This document shows positions 34,901 to 48,949 of a stretch of 64,000 bases of DNA, piece by piece (within the stretch, counting starts at the first letter, position 1; each line of letters opens with the position of its first letter). A model generated the notes under the pieces. That model saw only the letters and a list, made by a program, of their open reading frames with translations, did no database searches and was not told the DNA's origin. The translations under genes were made by a program, and so were the position numbers. Source of the stretch: Chaetorhynchus papuensis (Eukaryota > Chordata > Aves > Passeriformes > Rhipiduridae); NCBI GenBank assembly GCA_013396525.1, contig VWYX01000915.1:1-64000 (forward strand). The letters are read 5' to 3'.

Positions 34901-37900
34901 ACAGTGTGCTTAGCTGTGTCCTTTGGTTTTCTTTTCAAAGAGAGATATGCCCCCCTTATCTGACCTAAATGCCCAAGAGGGCACATAGGTGGCACTCATG
35001 CTGTGAGTTCTTCTTCCACTGTGAAGTCTAATCAGAGCAAAACCCAAAAGTTCTCTTTGACATTTTCCTTTGGCCAGCATAAGGTCTGGTTCCCAGCATA
35101 GTCTCTGGGTGTTAAGAACTGGCTCTTTGATGCTGGCTTCTCCCCATTTTCCCTATGTGGAGCTTTGGCACCCGGTGCAGCACAGTGAGATCCATTTCAG
35201 GAGCTGGGTGCCAAACTCTGCACCCAGCTGTGCAGCTCATCCCTGTACCCAAGTCTTTTAGAAGAAGGTTTAGATTTTAATGTCATTACATTTATTAAGT
35301 TTATTGTTATCCTACCAGATTAACTGAAGCCAGCTGCTTCTCTCTAGCAAGAGGTGGTAAATGTTATTTCAGTGGAGACAGGAACATTTGTCCTATCTTT
35401 CAGTTTTTTCAGAGAAAGCATGCTTGCCTGGAAAATATATCCAGTTTTTTTGTTAATGCCAAGATGGTCTAAAAAGACAGAAGATAATTCTCGTCTAATC
35501 TAATCTATTTAGAGTATTTCTGGAGAGCCCATTACTGGTGTCTGAGTGACAAATGGAGGTCTGGATTGCACCTGCCAGGTATGTGCCTGAGGAAAAGGCA
35601 CGTGCAGTACATAAGGGTAAAGGCATGTGTGTCCTCATGCTCTCATGCAGGATTTATCCTCTATCCAGCATTTTCTGGTGAGATGTATAATAATTCCCAC
35701 TAGACAGCAGGTCAGATTTCTAAAAGAATATCAGTAACTATGGCCTTGTCTATATGTGAGCAAGAAAAATACATGAGGATTTAAACTGAGTAGCCTGCTT
35801 TACGGTCTGCAGGATGCTGTCATTGATACGTGGAAAATTGCACACATACGAGCAGTTATTTAACTGAATTTGCTTGTAGAGGTTTAAAATATAGCTAATG
35901 TAATGCCCGTACCAAATTCTGGGAATTTCTTCTAAAAGTGAGAAGCACTACTATAGGGTAGAGCAGTCAAAATGAGCAGCTTCTATCCAAATCTTGAAGA
36001 TAGCCTCTACCTGTAATTGGCAACTTTTCTCATACTCAGCCTGGTGCAGACACAAGCATGATGCACAGATTTCAGCATTAGCAGTAGCAGGTGTAATTTC
36101 CTTCCAGAAAGAAAATGGGACAAATAAGTATTCTGTTCTGTTCCTGTCAGCAGGAACATTTCTATCTGTTCCTGCTGCAGTTGCTCACTCCTCAGGGCCA
36201 CTGACACCAAACAACACCAAGCAAACAGGATGAGATTTCACACCTAAGGCTTCAGCTGTGCCTTTGCAACACTTCTGGGCTGTCTTAGAGAAGTCACTGG
36301 CTGGTCCAGCATTCTACTTCCCGTCTCTGTCTTTTACATGAGCTGCATTGAGCACAAAGGAGTAGGACCAAGTCTAGGACTAGGTTGTGCTGCTCAGGTA
36401 TGGCCATAGGAGAAAGGATGATGTGGTGTAGAGGAATGTGACAGTGGGAAATGAGGGTTGCTTGAGGCCAGGCCACCACACAACTGGCTCTGAGAGGCTG
36501 GCAACCTGCCCTCCTTTAGGGAGATGTTCACAGCTTCTCAGAGCAAATGAACTCAACTCCTCTCCTGCTGTCCCTACCATGCAGGAATGGCATGGTTGCA
36601 GAAAGGGGTTTATTCAGGGGAATGAGAAAGAGAAAAGGCTCCCCACGCCCTTCAGGATGCTGGCAAACATCACTCGTCTGACAACCAGAGAAATCGGGGG
36701 AGTTAAGGGGACTTCAGATTTCACACCTCATCTCTATTCCCTTCAGGCTCAAGACGGGGAAGAGAGGATGGCTGCCTGCAGAAGGTTGGTCGCTTCTCCT
36801 GTCCCTCAGCTATTTGGTTCCAGCAAAAATGAGTTTCAGGAAGGTGATGGGAGCTCAGTGAAGGATCTTGCCCATTGCTGCTGTGTTGCAGTGGGCCCTT
36901 GCCTCCCACCCCCAGTATTCGGTATTTTCTCATCAGTGAGAAGCAGGTAGGGAGCTGGGCAGCAGCAGAGCTTTGTGTTTTCAGAGGGCTTCTTAGTTGC
37001 AGCAATCTCTTTTTGCTGGTTGTGTCTGGCCTCTCCAAGCACAAAGAAAAATAGGGAATCTGGCTGTTAGCATGTATCCTCCCTAGACCCCAGCCTGCAT
37101 TCAGGGATGCGGACTATTTCTGGAACTGGGTACAGTGCAACATGTATACATTAGCAAAATCAAGTCCTTATGCTGTTCAGGAAAATTTGGCTCTGAACTG
37201 AATAGCTAAAAAAGCTATCTGTCTGAGCTGCTTAGAATAATGCACAGCTTCTGCCAGCTGAATAAAACCAATAGCATTTCTATGAACAGAAAGCTTTTGA
37301 CAACAACCTTTGAATTATGAGTGGCAAGAACCATTCTCTTCATTTTTAACTTCTAACCCATGATGTATAGCATAGCCCTCATTTCAGGATAAGAGGTTAC
37401 TATCTTATTGACTTGGCTTTAAATTGCATTTCATTGTATTAAAGAGCATCTGTCTTTTTTAAATTTTTTTTTTTTGTATGGAGTGAGATATACTGTAATG
37501 TATGAAGTATTTGACTTTCATGTAGCTGTAAAGCTAAACTCTGGAAAACATTCAGCCTCAAAGCTAAGATGGTATTTAGTGAAAACATCCCAGAAAATTA
37601 TGATTTTGCAACTACCTTATTGGTAGTGTGATTTTAATGTAGTTTTGCTGATAGCTACCTTTGTACTTAAGGATTGTAAATTAATTAGACATACTGCTTC
37701 ATCTACTCAGGAGGCAGGAGAAGAGCGGAGCTAATAGCTATGGGAGTGCTATACCAATTTGAGACTGAGGCTAAAATGACATGATAGAGGGAGAGGTTAG
37801 TCGTCTCCCAAGGTTGTCACTCCTGGTCACATTTTAATGTGAATTTATTGGACTGAAAGAGGTTAAAGAGGTAATTCTGAAAAGAAGAGAGAAATTTCTA

Positions 37901-40900
37901 ACATAAAATGGAACTCATCAATAGTCCTGGTGTCTGTGGGGAGTTGTCAGATTCCATAATATTAACCATGTAATTAACAGAATATATAAAGTGATGTGCT
38001 TTCAAATAATTTATATTTCAGATGCCTTTCGATGTGCTAATAATACCTCTCTTTTTTTCCTCCAGTCTCTTGAAATCACTGCATTCCTTTTTTTTTTCCT
38101 CTCATCTGTATAAAAACCCTTTGCATCTATCAGGGAGTTCTAACTAGTGCTTGTTCCCAAGGGTGACTTAATGGACAAAGTATAGATAAATCCACATGAC
38201 AAATCCACTTTACAAAATGCCACAGCTGGCATTCTCTGCTCAAGTTCAGCTCACAAATAAACTTGTAGGGGAACTACATTGATGCAGAGTGCAGGGCAGT
38301 GCATATTGCCTCACTCTGCCCTGGAACTGACCTCTCATATGCGTGGTGGTGACGCACCAAGCTCTGCATCTCTCTTTCAGATGAGTTGGGGTGCGAGGGG
38401 TCATTTGCAGAGTACTTTGCAAGAGGTTGTTTGCTTTTGTTGGTGTTTTTGTTGCTCTTCAAAACCTCCTTTTTCTGTTTTTAGTGATTGGGCTTTGAAT
38501 ACCAAAAGGATATTGACTGACAGTTGCTAGAAGTCAGTAGTTATTGTTATTATTATTGTTGTTGTTGTTATTATTATTGTTGTTGTTGTTATTATTATTA
38601 TTATTATTATTAGACATCTAGATAAGAAAAGAAGAAGCTTCCCTGAGCAGTGGAATTACCAAAACTACACCATAGTTTTGTGTCTTGCAATGCAGGAGCC
38701 CCACTGCCTAAACTCTTTGCCAGTGATGGCACCTTCCATCGTGCTCCTCTCCGATGATGTGGGGAGGAAACAGGTCTGGGGCAGTTTCAGAGCTGCACTT
38801 GGACCCAGCAGGGCTCGTGTGCCGATGGACAACTGGCTGCCATCAGCTGGCATGGATAAGGACCAAGTTATTAGCACTGCATAAACTGCTGCTGATTTCA
38901 GCAGGACTTTTTGGAAAGTTCTGTCAGATTTGGCTGAAATCAGTTAGCAGGTTCAAAATAGCAGCCATGGAAGAGGGAGTATATGGCAGGGAGACACCAC
39001 AGTCTTGCTGCTTTGCTTTCCAAGGAAGCCTTGTTGACCATGCAGTACATGTCAATTTGTGATAAAAACGTGGGTTTGGAAAAAAAAATCTTTCTTGTTT
39101 CAAACCCATATTTAATTGTTAGATGGAGGAAGAAAGTGCAGATTGAATAACTGGAACAGAGCCCAAAAGACTTACCTGCAGGAAATTTCCTTATGGAGTA
39201 ATTTAGGTCTTTCAGGAAAGATGGTGTGGGAGGCAGCTGTCACTGTCCCTGTGCTGGACCTGGTGCAGCACCTTGGACCAGAAGAATCCTGATCTCTGGG
39301 GTTTACAGCTAAAATGATAAAAAACTACAGAAAGTTGACAGGAAAAGGAGGGTGAAGCCTGGACCTCAGTCTGACACAGGCCACTTTTCTCAATGCATAT
39401 TGAGCAGCACAGTGAGAGCCGAGCTAAAGTCTGTACCCTCAAACCCTGCGTGTGTGGGTGTAACATCCTGGGTTTATAAGCTGACTTGGTTGCTGGGTAG
39501 TCTAATGATGACCTTTTGCTGTGACTGAAAATGAAAATGCCTGGTCTAGGTACAGGACATGGGCCTGAACACAGACCCATGTAAGAACACAGGTCTGCAC
39601 AGGGTAGCTGAAGGGGATGTCAAGCTAGTTTTCCCTGCTATACATAAGCAACATATGGGAAAAATTCCATTTCCATGCATACTTATACTAGAAACATTTT
39701 TCTCTTATGTCTATAGTACTTAAAACTGATCAACATAATGTAATGGCATTCTAAACATATTCTAGTGACTGTGTCTGTTTCTATAAAATGTTGTCAGAGA
39801 GCATATATTGTATGCTAACATTTACAGCTTATCAGAAATTGAAGCATTTTCTTCTCCTATGCCCTGGCCACACTATTGTGAAAGTTCACTCACACAACCA
39901 CTTCCAGCAACTGAACAATAAAACATTTCCAGTCACCCTGCAAGTTCATTTTATAGTAATTTAAAACTGCCTGTTACAACCAATAACTTTGGTGCTGGAA
40001 ACCAGTACAGCAGTTATAAAGTCCTGGCATATAACTTCTTATGGAAAGCAGTGGTTTTATCACAGCCATGAACACGCAAGTGACCCAAGGCATAAAATTA
40101 CTACTCAAAAAAATGAGACCTTATCTCCAGAAAATGCTCTGATATCTACTTATGACAATTACAACAATGATGATTTCACATCTGTTAGGCAGACAGTTTT
40201 AATCTGTAAAAGGTTAAGTATTTGACAGTTACTCGTTCTTAACATACAGATTAGCTGCTTGAAGGTTTAACCTTTAGATGTACTTAAGCAACTACTCTTT
40301 AAAATTTATTGTATAAAACCACCCAAATAAAAACTGTCCCATCTCTTGTAACTCAGAAATACAGAATGTTCCTTAGGTTCAGGATATTTTCACCTTCCTT
40401 CTTACCAAATTGCTTAGCTGGCTTTGTTTCTTCCTTTGTGCCTGAAAATATTTACAAGCAATGCTGCTTTAATTTGAACAGGCACCACTTCATAATTAAA
40501 GGATAAAAGGAGGATTGTGTGATTAAATGTGTGGAATCAAGTTATTTTGAGTCAGTAAAGAAGGCTGCTGAAGAACAGGATTATTCCTTCACTTTGATTG
40601 TCCTGAAAAGCTGGGCAGGGGGAGAGGGAAAGAGGGAATGAATCTTCATGTGGCCTTTGCACTTACCTAGGAGTGGAGGCAAGGGAATAATTTAAGTAGT
40701 AGCAGACAGATCTCCAGATTTCTGTAGGCTTTTATTGATATTTCCTAAGCATCATAAAACACGGGATGTTTTAAACCTCTCGCATGGAGATGAATTAAAT
40801 TTAAAATCATCATATGGAACTCAGATTTTCTTTTTCTTTTCATTTACACAGCTACAGTGAGTCAGTTGGGAAGGGCTTTCTCATTCACAGCAACAGAGCT

Positions 40901-41180
40901 GCCCAGCTCTCATTTTTCCTTGAATAGGTGTATCAGACTATCTGTCTTCCTTTCATGTTTCTCACAGTGATAAACTTCTTGTTTTCCTCAGAATTTGGAT
41001 CCCCATATAGGATCCAGATGGCCTTGATGGCATTGCAGGGGCAGTTCTCATGGAAAAGAACCACCTTCCTTAACGAGGTTTGCAACACTGGGCATAAATA
41101 TATCATCATTCTTGTATCAGTCACATAAATGCTCTCTGTCTGTGATTTTGGGGGGTATGGAAGGAGGCAACTGGGCCTCC
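31963..41180. other. intron 1 block, no gene recognised
   Basis: Mixed-composition intron DNA with the compound ATT/GTT microsatellite at 38541. Open frames such as 36438-36950 have no known domain or biased codon pattern and look fortuitous. I saw no CR1 here. Confidence 0.55.
38541..38611. repeat. ATT/GTT microsatellite with a 21-base higher-order unit
   Basis: The trinucleotides run (ATT)3(GTT)4 twice at 38549-38590, followed by (ATT)7 at 38591-38611. The repeated seven-triplet block shows that a compound 21-base unit has been duplicated. Length polymorphism is likely. Confidence 0.95.
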
Positions 41181-41189
41181 TTGCTGGGA

Positions 41190-41420
41190 GTGCTTGGCTT
41201 TCCATTTAGCCCAGGCTGATGTGCTGTGCCCGGGGTGCCAGGGCTGCGCTGGCCGCAGGGAGGGCGGTTCCCAAAGTGTTGGGTGAGCGTTCCATGGGCA
41301 GCAGCTGCGGTGGGCATGCCGCTCATGGAGTGGCAGGAACCCCCAGCACACACCCTGGGCAGCAGATGTGCTGCTCCACAGACCTGCTCCTCTCCCCTCC
41401 TGCCACCTACACGCTCCTGC
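41190..41420. other. GC-rich patch within AT-rich intron
   Basis: About 230 bases are clearly GC-richer than their flanks and retain CpGs (CCCGGGG, GCGCTGGCCGC, GGCGGTTC, GAGCGTTCC, TGCCGCTC). No coding frame resembles a known protein. It may be a small orphan CpG-rich regulatory site or just local composition. Confidence 0.3.
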
Positions 41421-42324
41421 AGACCTCGTTTTGGTCATCAGCACTTGTGGAGGCTGGCCCTTGCCTGTGCAAAACCATCATAACCATACACACTGGAGGA
41501 ACTGCAGGAAGCTTTTGTTTTTTAATGCTTGCAGTGGCATTAACCATTGTGTTTTTACGCCCCACTTACCTTGCATCACTGTAAATGGGACTGCAGTAGC
41601 TCTGCCAGCCCCGTAATACTGTAGACCATTTCAAACCCATTAAAGACTAATGGATATCTAGTGACAGAAAGTGTGCTGTGTGCCAATTAGAATATTTAAA
41701 CTGTGCAATAAAAAGGAGTTAATAAAATCACCTTAGAAGTTGAAAATATGATCGAAGGTAATGTGCTGGTTTTTCTTCAGGTGTTTGAACAATAAGATTG
41801 TTTTTAAAAGAAAATTGATCTGTCATCTTTTAAAGGCCAAGGAACACGCAGAAATATGTCTTCTTTCCCTATTTTCTCCAAATATTTTAATGTATATTTA
41901 GTAACCTAGAGTTTTTTCCCCTTCACATTATAATGAGCTCTTCCCAAACTGATAGCTGGTAGATTCATGTGCTTAACCATAGGTTTCATTCCATATATAG
42001 AGCAAGAACTTCACTGAAGATACAGAATGCCAGGGGCATGAATATTTAATAATTGCACTTTTAAAGTTTTTTCATCCTTCTTTCTCTCTCTGGAATTGCC
42101 AAGCCCATCCGTCTGGCCTCTAAACCTGTTTACAGGTATCTAAATTTAAAAATAAAAAAACCCCTTAGTTGCAATTTCAGAATTTTGCGATGAAAGTGGT
42201 AAATGCTCACCTCATTTGTAACTGCAAGATAAATAAAACAGTTGGGATTTTTTTTCCTTTTGTGTTTCTGGTGACGTGCAGTATATTATATTTCAGTTCA
42301 CTTAGTGGGGAGCTACAGGCCAGA

Positions 42325-42405
42325 CACACAGTGGTATAAATTGGTAGAGCTACTTTGACTTCCATGGAATTAGACCAGTTGGCTGATGGTAGCTATGGCT
42401 GTGGC
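42325..42405. repeat. probable degraded old amniote repeat
   Basis: GTGGTATAAATTGGTAGAGC, then TTTGACTTCCATGGAATTAG, then ACCAGTTGGCTGATGG follows the pattern of a common old amniote repeat with GTGTAAATTGGTGTAGCTCC and a palindromic TTGACTTCAATGG. A weaker relative may lie at about 5200-5270. The family name is uncertain. Confidence 0.4.
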
Positions 42406-42439
42406 CATCAGAAATCATGAAATTCATACATTAGCTGTA

Positions 42440-42540
42440 GATGTCATTTGTGGAAGCTATTATTTAGGTTAATTGAATTAATTAAAATAAATATTTATGT
42501 TTAAAGCAAAACAGTTTATGTTCTAATAAGATAACAGACA
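42440..42540. promoter_or_regulatory. candidate homeodomain/forkhead/MEF2-like motif cluster
   Basis: GTTAATTGAATTAATTAAAA followed by TAAATATTTATGTTTAAAG packs TAATTG/TTAATTA homeodomain cores next to AT-rich MEF2-like and TGTTTA forkhead-like sequence. AT-rich DNA produces such motifs by chance, so support is weak. Confidence 0.22.
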
Positions 42541-45500
42541 CATTTTACACATCCTTTTCTTTGCTGGATTTTCTTTCCTACTGATAATGATCTTTCAATC
42601 TCTGTTCCATAAATATGCATGTCATGTTCAGGTTTCTATTTAATGCATGCATGAGTAAGTGCCACTGAATTTGATTAACTTCATTAACGATAAATAATGA
42701 AGAACACTTTTTTGACTATTTTAGGACAAACAGTCACCTGGATAATGTTACTTGCTTGAGTAACCTTCTTCATCCTAATGGGATTGCACACAAGGGTAAA
42801 GTTACTCAGATATGTATGTGTAGGTTCAGTCTTTTATTATGTAGCAACCTTTAGAGCTTTTACTATCTGGCAAGCAATCATTTATATCCTTTTTAAAAAA
42901 TATTTATGGCTTCCTTGACTAATTGCTTCTTACATGACTTAGAGCCTTTTGCATTGGTATCATTTGTTAAAACACATCCAGAAGCAGGCAGAGCAGAATC
43001 ATTTTTCAACTTTTTAGTGTCATTTTTATAGACAAATAACACTTGTAAATGATGGATAATAGCCAGCAGAATGCTGCGTTGTATAAAATGAGCATGAGTT
43101 ATATTTGCTGGGAGATAGAAGGTTAACTTGGCTATGAACTAATTGAGGAGCCTCATGGTAAATGCAAAGTGGTGCGTGCACTCTATCAACAAGAGTTGAA
43201 CTGCTAAAAGGAGGATTTAGGTTAATTCAGTATTTCATTTATTTTTTTTGCACGCTACCTCGTGTTTTTGGTTTTTTTTAAATGGACCTCAAAAGCCATA
43301 TTGAATCCTAATGAGCTTGTAAAAAGTCCAGAAGGAAAGACAGAGACAGCATGTTTAAAAAGATGAGACGTTAACCTGTCAGAGCATTGGGGGTGGATCT
43401 TGTGCTCCTTCAAGTCCAGTGCAGGCATGGTCACTTCCATTTGCAGTTTTGACTTGAACATTTGTTTCTTGTCTCATAAAATACTGCTTACTTGGCCGGT
43501 ATTTGAAAAAGTCATTACATTTTTTTGTGTTCTGCAGTTCATAGTTTACACTTACGCTGTATTTTATGGCGGAATTCAAAATAACTGCCTTTTCTTTACC
43601 TGAGAAATGTATGCAGTTGCATATAACAAACGTGTGCAACTGAATAACTTTTTTATAGGAGAGTACTTGACAGATGCCAGTTAACGTCAAGGGATACAAA
43701 TGCTCAGTGCCAAGCGACGGCAGGACATACAAATCAACGTGGTACCAAATTTTTTTTCTGCATAAACAGCACAAGGCTGTGACCTAAATGGACCCTGTGC
43801 AAATGTTTAACTTGATGCACAGGAGGAGTTGCAGTGATTTAAATGGAATTATTCAAGTATTTTAAAGGTGTGTGTTTATGTGCTCACAAAATGGGGACTA
43901 CATGAGGTAAAGTCAGAGTTTGAGCTTTCAGGTTCTGTAGAGCCCTGTGTAAATGTTCTTTCACTCACCCTAAAATTCCAAATAGGATCGCTTTCTTATT
44001 AGGGGGGCTGGATCCTATTCATCAGTGCTGCTGTACACTTTGGGGGGCATTGCTGCAGAGTCAACCTTTGGTCTGTTCACTGATTAGATATTCTTCAGTT
44101 CCTTTTGGGGTTTTTTTTGCACCTCATTACTGGCAGGCTGCTTGCCTGCCCCATTGCATTGGCTTCTTTGGGTGTGAGAAAGCTGCAGACCATCTAAACT
44201 GTTCTGGTGGTCTGTGTCAGGGGTGGTCAGCATCTCCTCCCTGATACGATCAAACACGCCTGCAGCATGGCCAACACAAAGGCATTGTTCTGGCTGGGCA
44301 CCCTGTGCCAGCTGCTGTGCAGCTCAGCTTCCTTGTGCTGGCACACAGAGAGGTGCAACCCATCGTGTGGTGGGGGTCAGCCCCGTGCCCACTCTGCCTC
44401 GTGGTGGGAGAGAAGCTGGGCAGAGTCCTCCTGTTCCCACCCTGGCTGCAGGGCAGGCACCACTTCTGTAAACTCAGTCATCGCAAGCCTTTCCTCAGGG
44501 ACTCCAAGTGCTCTCTGAAGCCCAGCTCAAACGGGGAGTTTGGGATGACCTTTTTAATTCGTGTTCCCAGAGATTTTTTCCAGTACTTTAGTAGGGCTAG
44601 TTTGCCCGTGGTGGGTCATTGTAAATACTTAACATTGTATTTACTCATCCTGTCTTTAATTTTTGCAATGGTTTCAATTTGACTTTTAAATAAATATTTA
44701 GGGTGGGGATAGAAATTAAACAGTTGAATTCTTGCCAGCATCCCTTTTTTGTCCTTTTTCAAAGGCACTCATGAGACTCAGATGTAAAACTCTGGATAAT
44801 ATCCTTCCAGTTATGGCATCTGGCTTCTTGGCAGTCTCTTTGAGAAGTTGGCAGGCTTGGTGTTGCCTTTAAATCCAAAACTAGCTCTCTTGTAATTTTT
44901 TTAAGATGCTTTCTCCTTCTGCTTGTCATTTTTGCTTGCTTTACCTTTGATTCGGATGAATTCTTGCTTTATTAATCATTTTATTCTCCCATGCTTGCCT
45001 GATTTCCCATCTAGCCAGAATCTCATGGTAAAAAGAGATTTATTAATGGTTTTGAGATGGGTACATATATCTGTTATATTTGTTTTAAAGTGACCTCCAA
45101 CTGTGTGCAAGAATCTGGTTTTGTTTGGGGGAGGTAGGCAGGTTGAGTGAATCAGGAATAAAGGTAATCTTAACTCTACTGGCCTGGGTAGCCTGAATGC
45201 TGTGTTTCAGTGGCTTCTTTATCACTGCAATAGTACTCAGGTCCATGTTTTTGAAGTGTTAGCTCCTTAGCAGGTAATTTAACAGCTTTAGTAAAAAAAA
45301 GAGTTTGTGTAGGGAATATTTGAATACAGCCACTTTTCAGATGCTCCCCCCCTGCCTTTTTTTTCCCTGCAATTTCCTTTGGTTTTCAGGATCCATATGA
45401 AACCTGAGTATCTCTTTCAGCCTCTTGTAACTTCCAGTGTGCTGTATTTTTTTCCCCCGTGTTGTACACAACATGCAGCTGCCTGTGTGTGAGTAGGTGT

Positions 45501-48500
45501 CTGTGTGAGCATGTGTGGGAAGCAGGACTGCCTCAAGGTAGCTGGCAAGCCTGCAGAGGGGAGCATGCCTGGGCACACGCACTGCTGTGCAGCTCCCTGC
45601 ATTGCAAATACTCAAGAAATTGGTTTCTTTGTTTTAGTTTGTATTGCAGTGCTGCTCCAGGATACTCCAGGTGGGTCTGGGGAAGGTGAATCCTCCATGG
45701 CACAGTTTCACCCCAGTCTCAGAGAGAAGGGCACTGAGTCTGTGATACTTCCTTTCTCGCCCAGGGAGGAATATTCCGTGCTGAGGTCAGTACTAATTGA
45801 AGCCTTTTGCACAACAGCCACGGGAGCGGGCACCAGACAGGCTCCCTGGGAAGCAGCCTTGCCTTTCAGATAGTGTCAGATCACAGGCACAGCTTAATGG
45901 AGTTGTTGCTTATCCATCAGCCCTGAATTGAGGATGGATGCATTTTCCCTTTGCTCTCTGTGTCTGGGACACTGGATTAAAATAGTGTTAGTTTTTAATA
46001 GGAGTAATAAAGAACATACGACTTGTGTCCTGTGTTATCTGCCTGTTTGCACTGGTGGGATTCCACTGGATGCAGGATCTTGGGACCATCCCCTTCTTCT
46101 TTTGGAAAAGGCTGTCATGTCTCAATCTTTGTTTGAAGGGCAAGGGGAGAAGGATGAGAAGAGTGTAAATGCCGTGTTCCGTACCCAGCTGGTTCCCAGC
46201 CGCACCAGCAAGGCAGAGTGCCCCCCTGGCCAGGCAGAGCTGAGGCTGATGTGCTCCTTCATACTCAGTGAGCTTATTACCTGGTGGATGTGGGCTAAAA
46301 GTAATCAAAAAGCTCTGAGGTGGATCAGCATTGCAAGCACTGAAGAAAATACCAGGCTTCTCTATGGGGCTTTTTTGTGTCAAAATAGGCTGTGGTGGAG
46401 CGAAAAGAATTAGATCAAGGTGAATAGTTCTTTGGAAAAACATATATCATTGCTTTTAGTCACTTGTTGGAGATAAGAAAACCTCTTTTGGGGGTCGAAG
46501 GATGCATACTGAACAAGCCTAAAAAGAGCCAACCCGTGGTTACAGGAAGATGTATGTCAGTGGGAAAACATTAGAGTGAATCAATATACTGCTCTTATAA
46601 ACTCATATTGTTCTGAAGTCTGCTTAATATAACAACTACAGGCCTCTTTTTAAGAGGCACATACCTGCTTTGCATGCATATATCCAACCCCTTTCGAACT
46701 CAGATTCGTTGCAACTGTATGTACCATACAAGTACATGTATTTCTGACTCCAACAAAATAACACTACCACCTTCATTTCAGTTTTTACTGCTCGTGCCTG
46801 TTCCCTGCTGTTGCAATAGCATACTGTGGTCATCTTTTCTTGACAGTGTCCCAGCAAAGGTAACTAAGTCCATCTCATCCATTTCTTCTTCAGAAAAAAC
46901 CCCGGCATCTATAGTAATCCAAATTTTCTGAAAGTGGAGGTAACCAAAACCATGACCCTTGAGGAGAGGCCAGAAGTTGCTTGTATACTGGCTTGATTAT
47001 GTTACAAAACATGGATTTCTCCATTTTAATCACTATATTTGTAATAAAAACACCAATCAGAAATTTTTACTAATTACATTCATTTTCAATTTCCCATTTA
47101 TTTTAATTGGTTGTGACTCAGACTAGATTTGTTATCTTACACTTCATTATTAAAGACAGTTAGCTATTAGAAATTTCCAGTGCACTTTGTATAACCTCCC
47201 ATCCCCGTGCCCCCTATGTAAATAAAAGAGAAGATGCTATTAGTGTAAGGTCAGAGATGGGGTCCATTAAGTCAGCCTTTGCTACCAGTGACCACATGGG
47301 GTGGATAAAGGTGACACCAGAGCAGAGGAGGCACTAAATACCTGAAGTAAGCTTGTGTACCTTAAAGTGTGTTAAACCCCTGCATGAACATGCTTGGTCT
47401 ATCCTCAAAGTGATTCTACATCAGTGCAGTTGATCCCTTTTCCTCTTGGCAGAAGGATAAGCTGCCATAATATATGTTCATCTGACTGGGAACTGACTTC
47501 ATTCCCTCAGTTGATTTGCGTTGACTTTCCTGAGAACCCCTGTGAAGATGAATCTTCAATTGCGGCAGTATCTCTCTCCTCTTAACCTACAGAATAATTG
47601 CCTCAGCTGAGATATGTCTCTGTTAGCTTTTTTAAAATGCTGACTTTTTAATAGCAGCTTCTTCTGAATTACATCAGGCTTTCTATTTATACACTGTTTT
47701 CTTTTCTGTGTTGCAGTGGGTTAGGAGAAGGGAGGTCTGCAATCTTTGGCCACACAAGATAATGGCTTAGTTCTTGTTAGAAGTTTAGATTTTCATCTTT
47801 TTTTTTTTTTTACACATTATATGTTAAAGAGAGATTTAACTAGGAACAAATCCCCTTTGTGAGGGAGGTATAAAATGAAGCCCAAGCAGTCCAAAACATG
47901 ATGATCTAGATTAGTGTATTTGATCATTATAGGTAGCATTGCTGATAGGCACAGTTGTTGCACATCGTTCCAGAGGCAGCCGCTGCCCCTGTTTGGGGAG
48001 CTACAGCCCTGTCAAAGCCACTTTGACAGCATCAGCTCATCAGCTGCTGCCTTTGAGTGCTGTGCAGCTGCTGTGCCCATGGAGTGACAGTGGGACAGTA
48101 AAAATGTTAGCCTTGATGGCTGAATGTAGCAGAGCAGCTTGTGATCTAGAACTCATTGAGGCTTCCCCCCAGTTTGTACAATTTTATCTGCAGTTTTATT
48201 TTTCAGAGTGCTGGATTTTGCTGTAAGTACTGAAATAACGTTATTTGAAAGCATCAGTATGTTGTACTACCTGCCAATATCATTTGCATAGAATAGGAGC
48301 AGCAACTATCAATTAGAAACATAACTCTTTTTTTAATCCTCACTTCAGGTTTAAAACGTAATGCTAGGAATGAGCTTCAGGGAAGTAATTTGTAAAGAAT
48401 TTTTATGACTCTCCTCCTTTTTAATCTGTGTGCTTGGATAGATAATACAACTTTCACTGGAAAAGCTCAAAGAGTCATATTTGTAGAGGATAAAGACATT

Positions 48501-48949
48501 AACTTTTTGTTCCCAAGAAGTTTAAATTGCACTCGATTTGCAAGTTTATAAAGCACTTTGTAATACATGAGACTGACTCTAGATATCAGTGGATGAGTAT
48601 CGGTAGTAGTTCCACAGTGTGCAGATAACTGAATGAGCTGAGGGCTTATCTTCTATTGATTCCGAGTTTATGAAAGCTAAAGATGGTTCAACATGTCAGT
48701 GGTTTAAGATCTTTGATTAAAACAGTTGTGCTTGTTGTTTAAACAGAATGTCGTTCTGGTAATCTGCAATTACTAAATACACATTAGCAAAAATGGGAGA
48801 AAGCAGTGAGGTCACAGAGAAAGTGATACCCAGCCACCATATGTATTTATTAGTGTCACATATGAAATTTATGAGGCAAAGTAGTGCTGAAAGAATTTGC
48901 TGTCTTTCTAAGCAGTACTCATTTGAGGAATTGCCTAAGATAAATGAGT
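42541..48949. other. intron 1 block, no gene recognised
   Basis: Mostly AT-rich, with a GC-richer patch around 44200-44520 that yields several overlapping open frames lacking known domains, and a TG-rich tract at 45483. No exon was recognised. Confidence 0.55.
45483..45518. repeat. degenerate TG-rich tract
   Basis: Interrupted TGTGTGAG/GTGTCTGTGTGAG pattern. An old TG microsatellite or a chance low-complexity patch. Confidence 0.6.

Noticed and set aside
36438..36950. 170-codon open frame on the plus strand
   Set aside because: No known motif or domain and a chance-level length inside an intron.
44207..44682. Overlapping frames of 85-125 codons in a GC-richer patch
   Set aside because: Three frames open at once, explained by local composition. 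No family resemblance.
45928..46413. 161-codon plus-strand and 151-codon minus-strand frames overlapping each other
   Set aside because: Both strands are open over the same stretch with unrelated low-information peptides, which points to chance.
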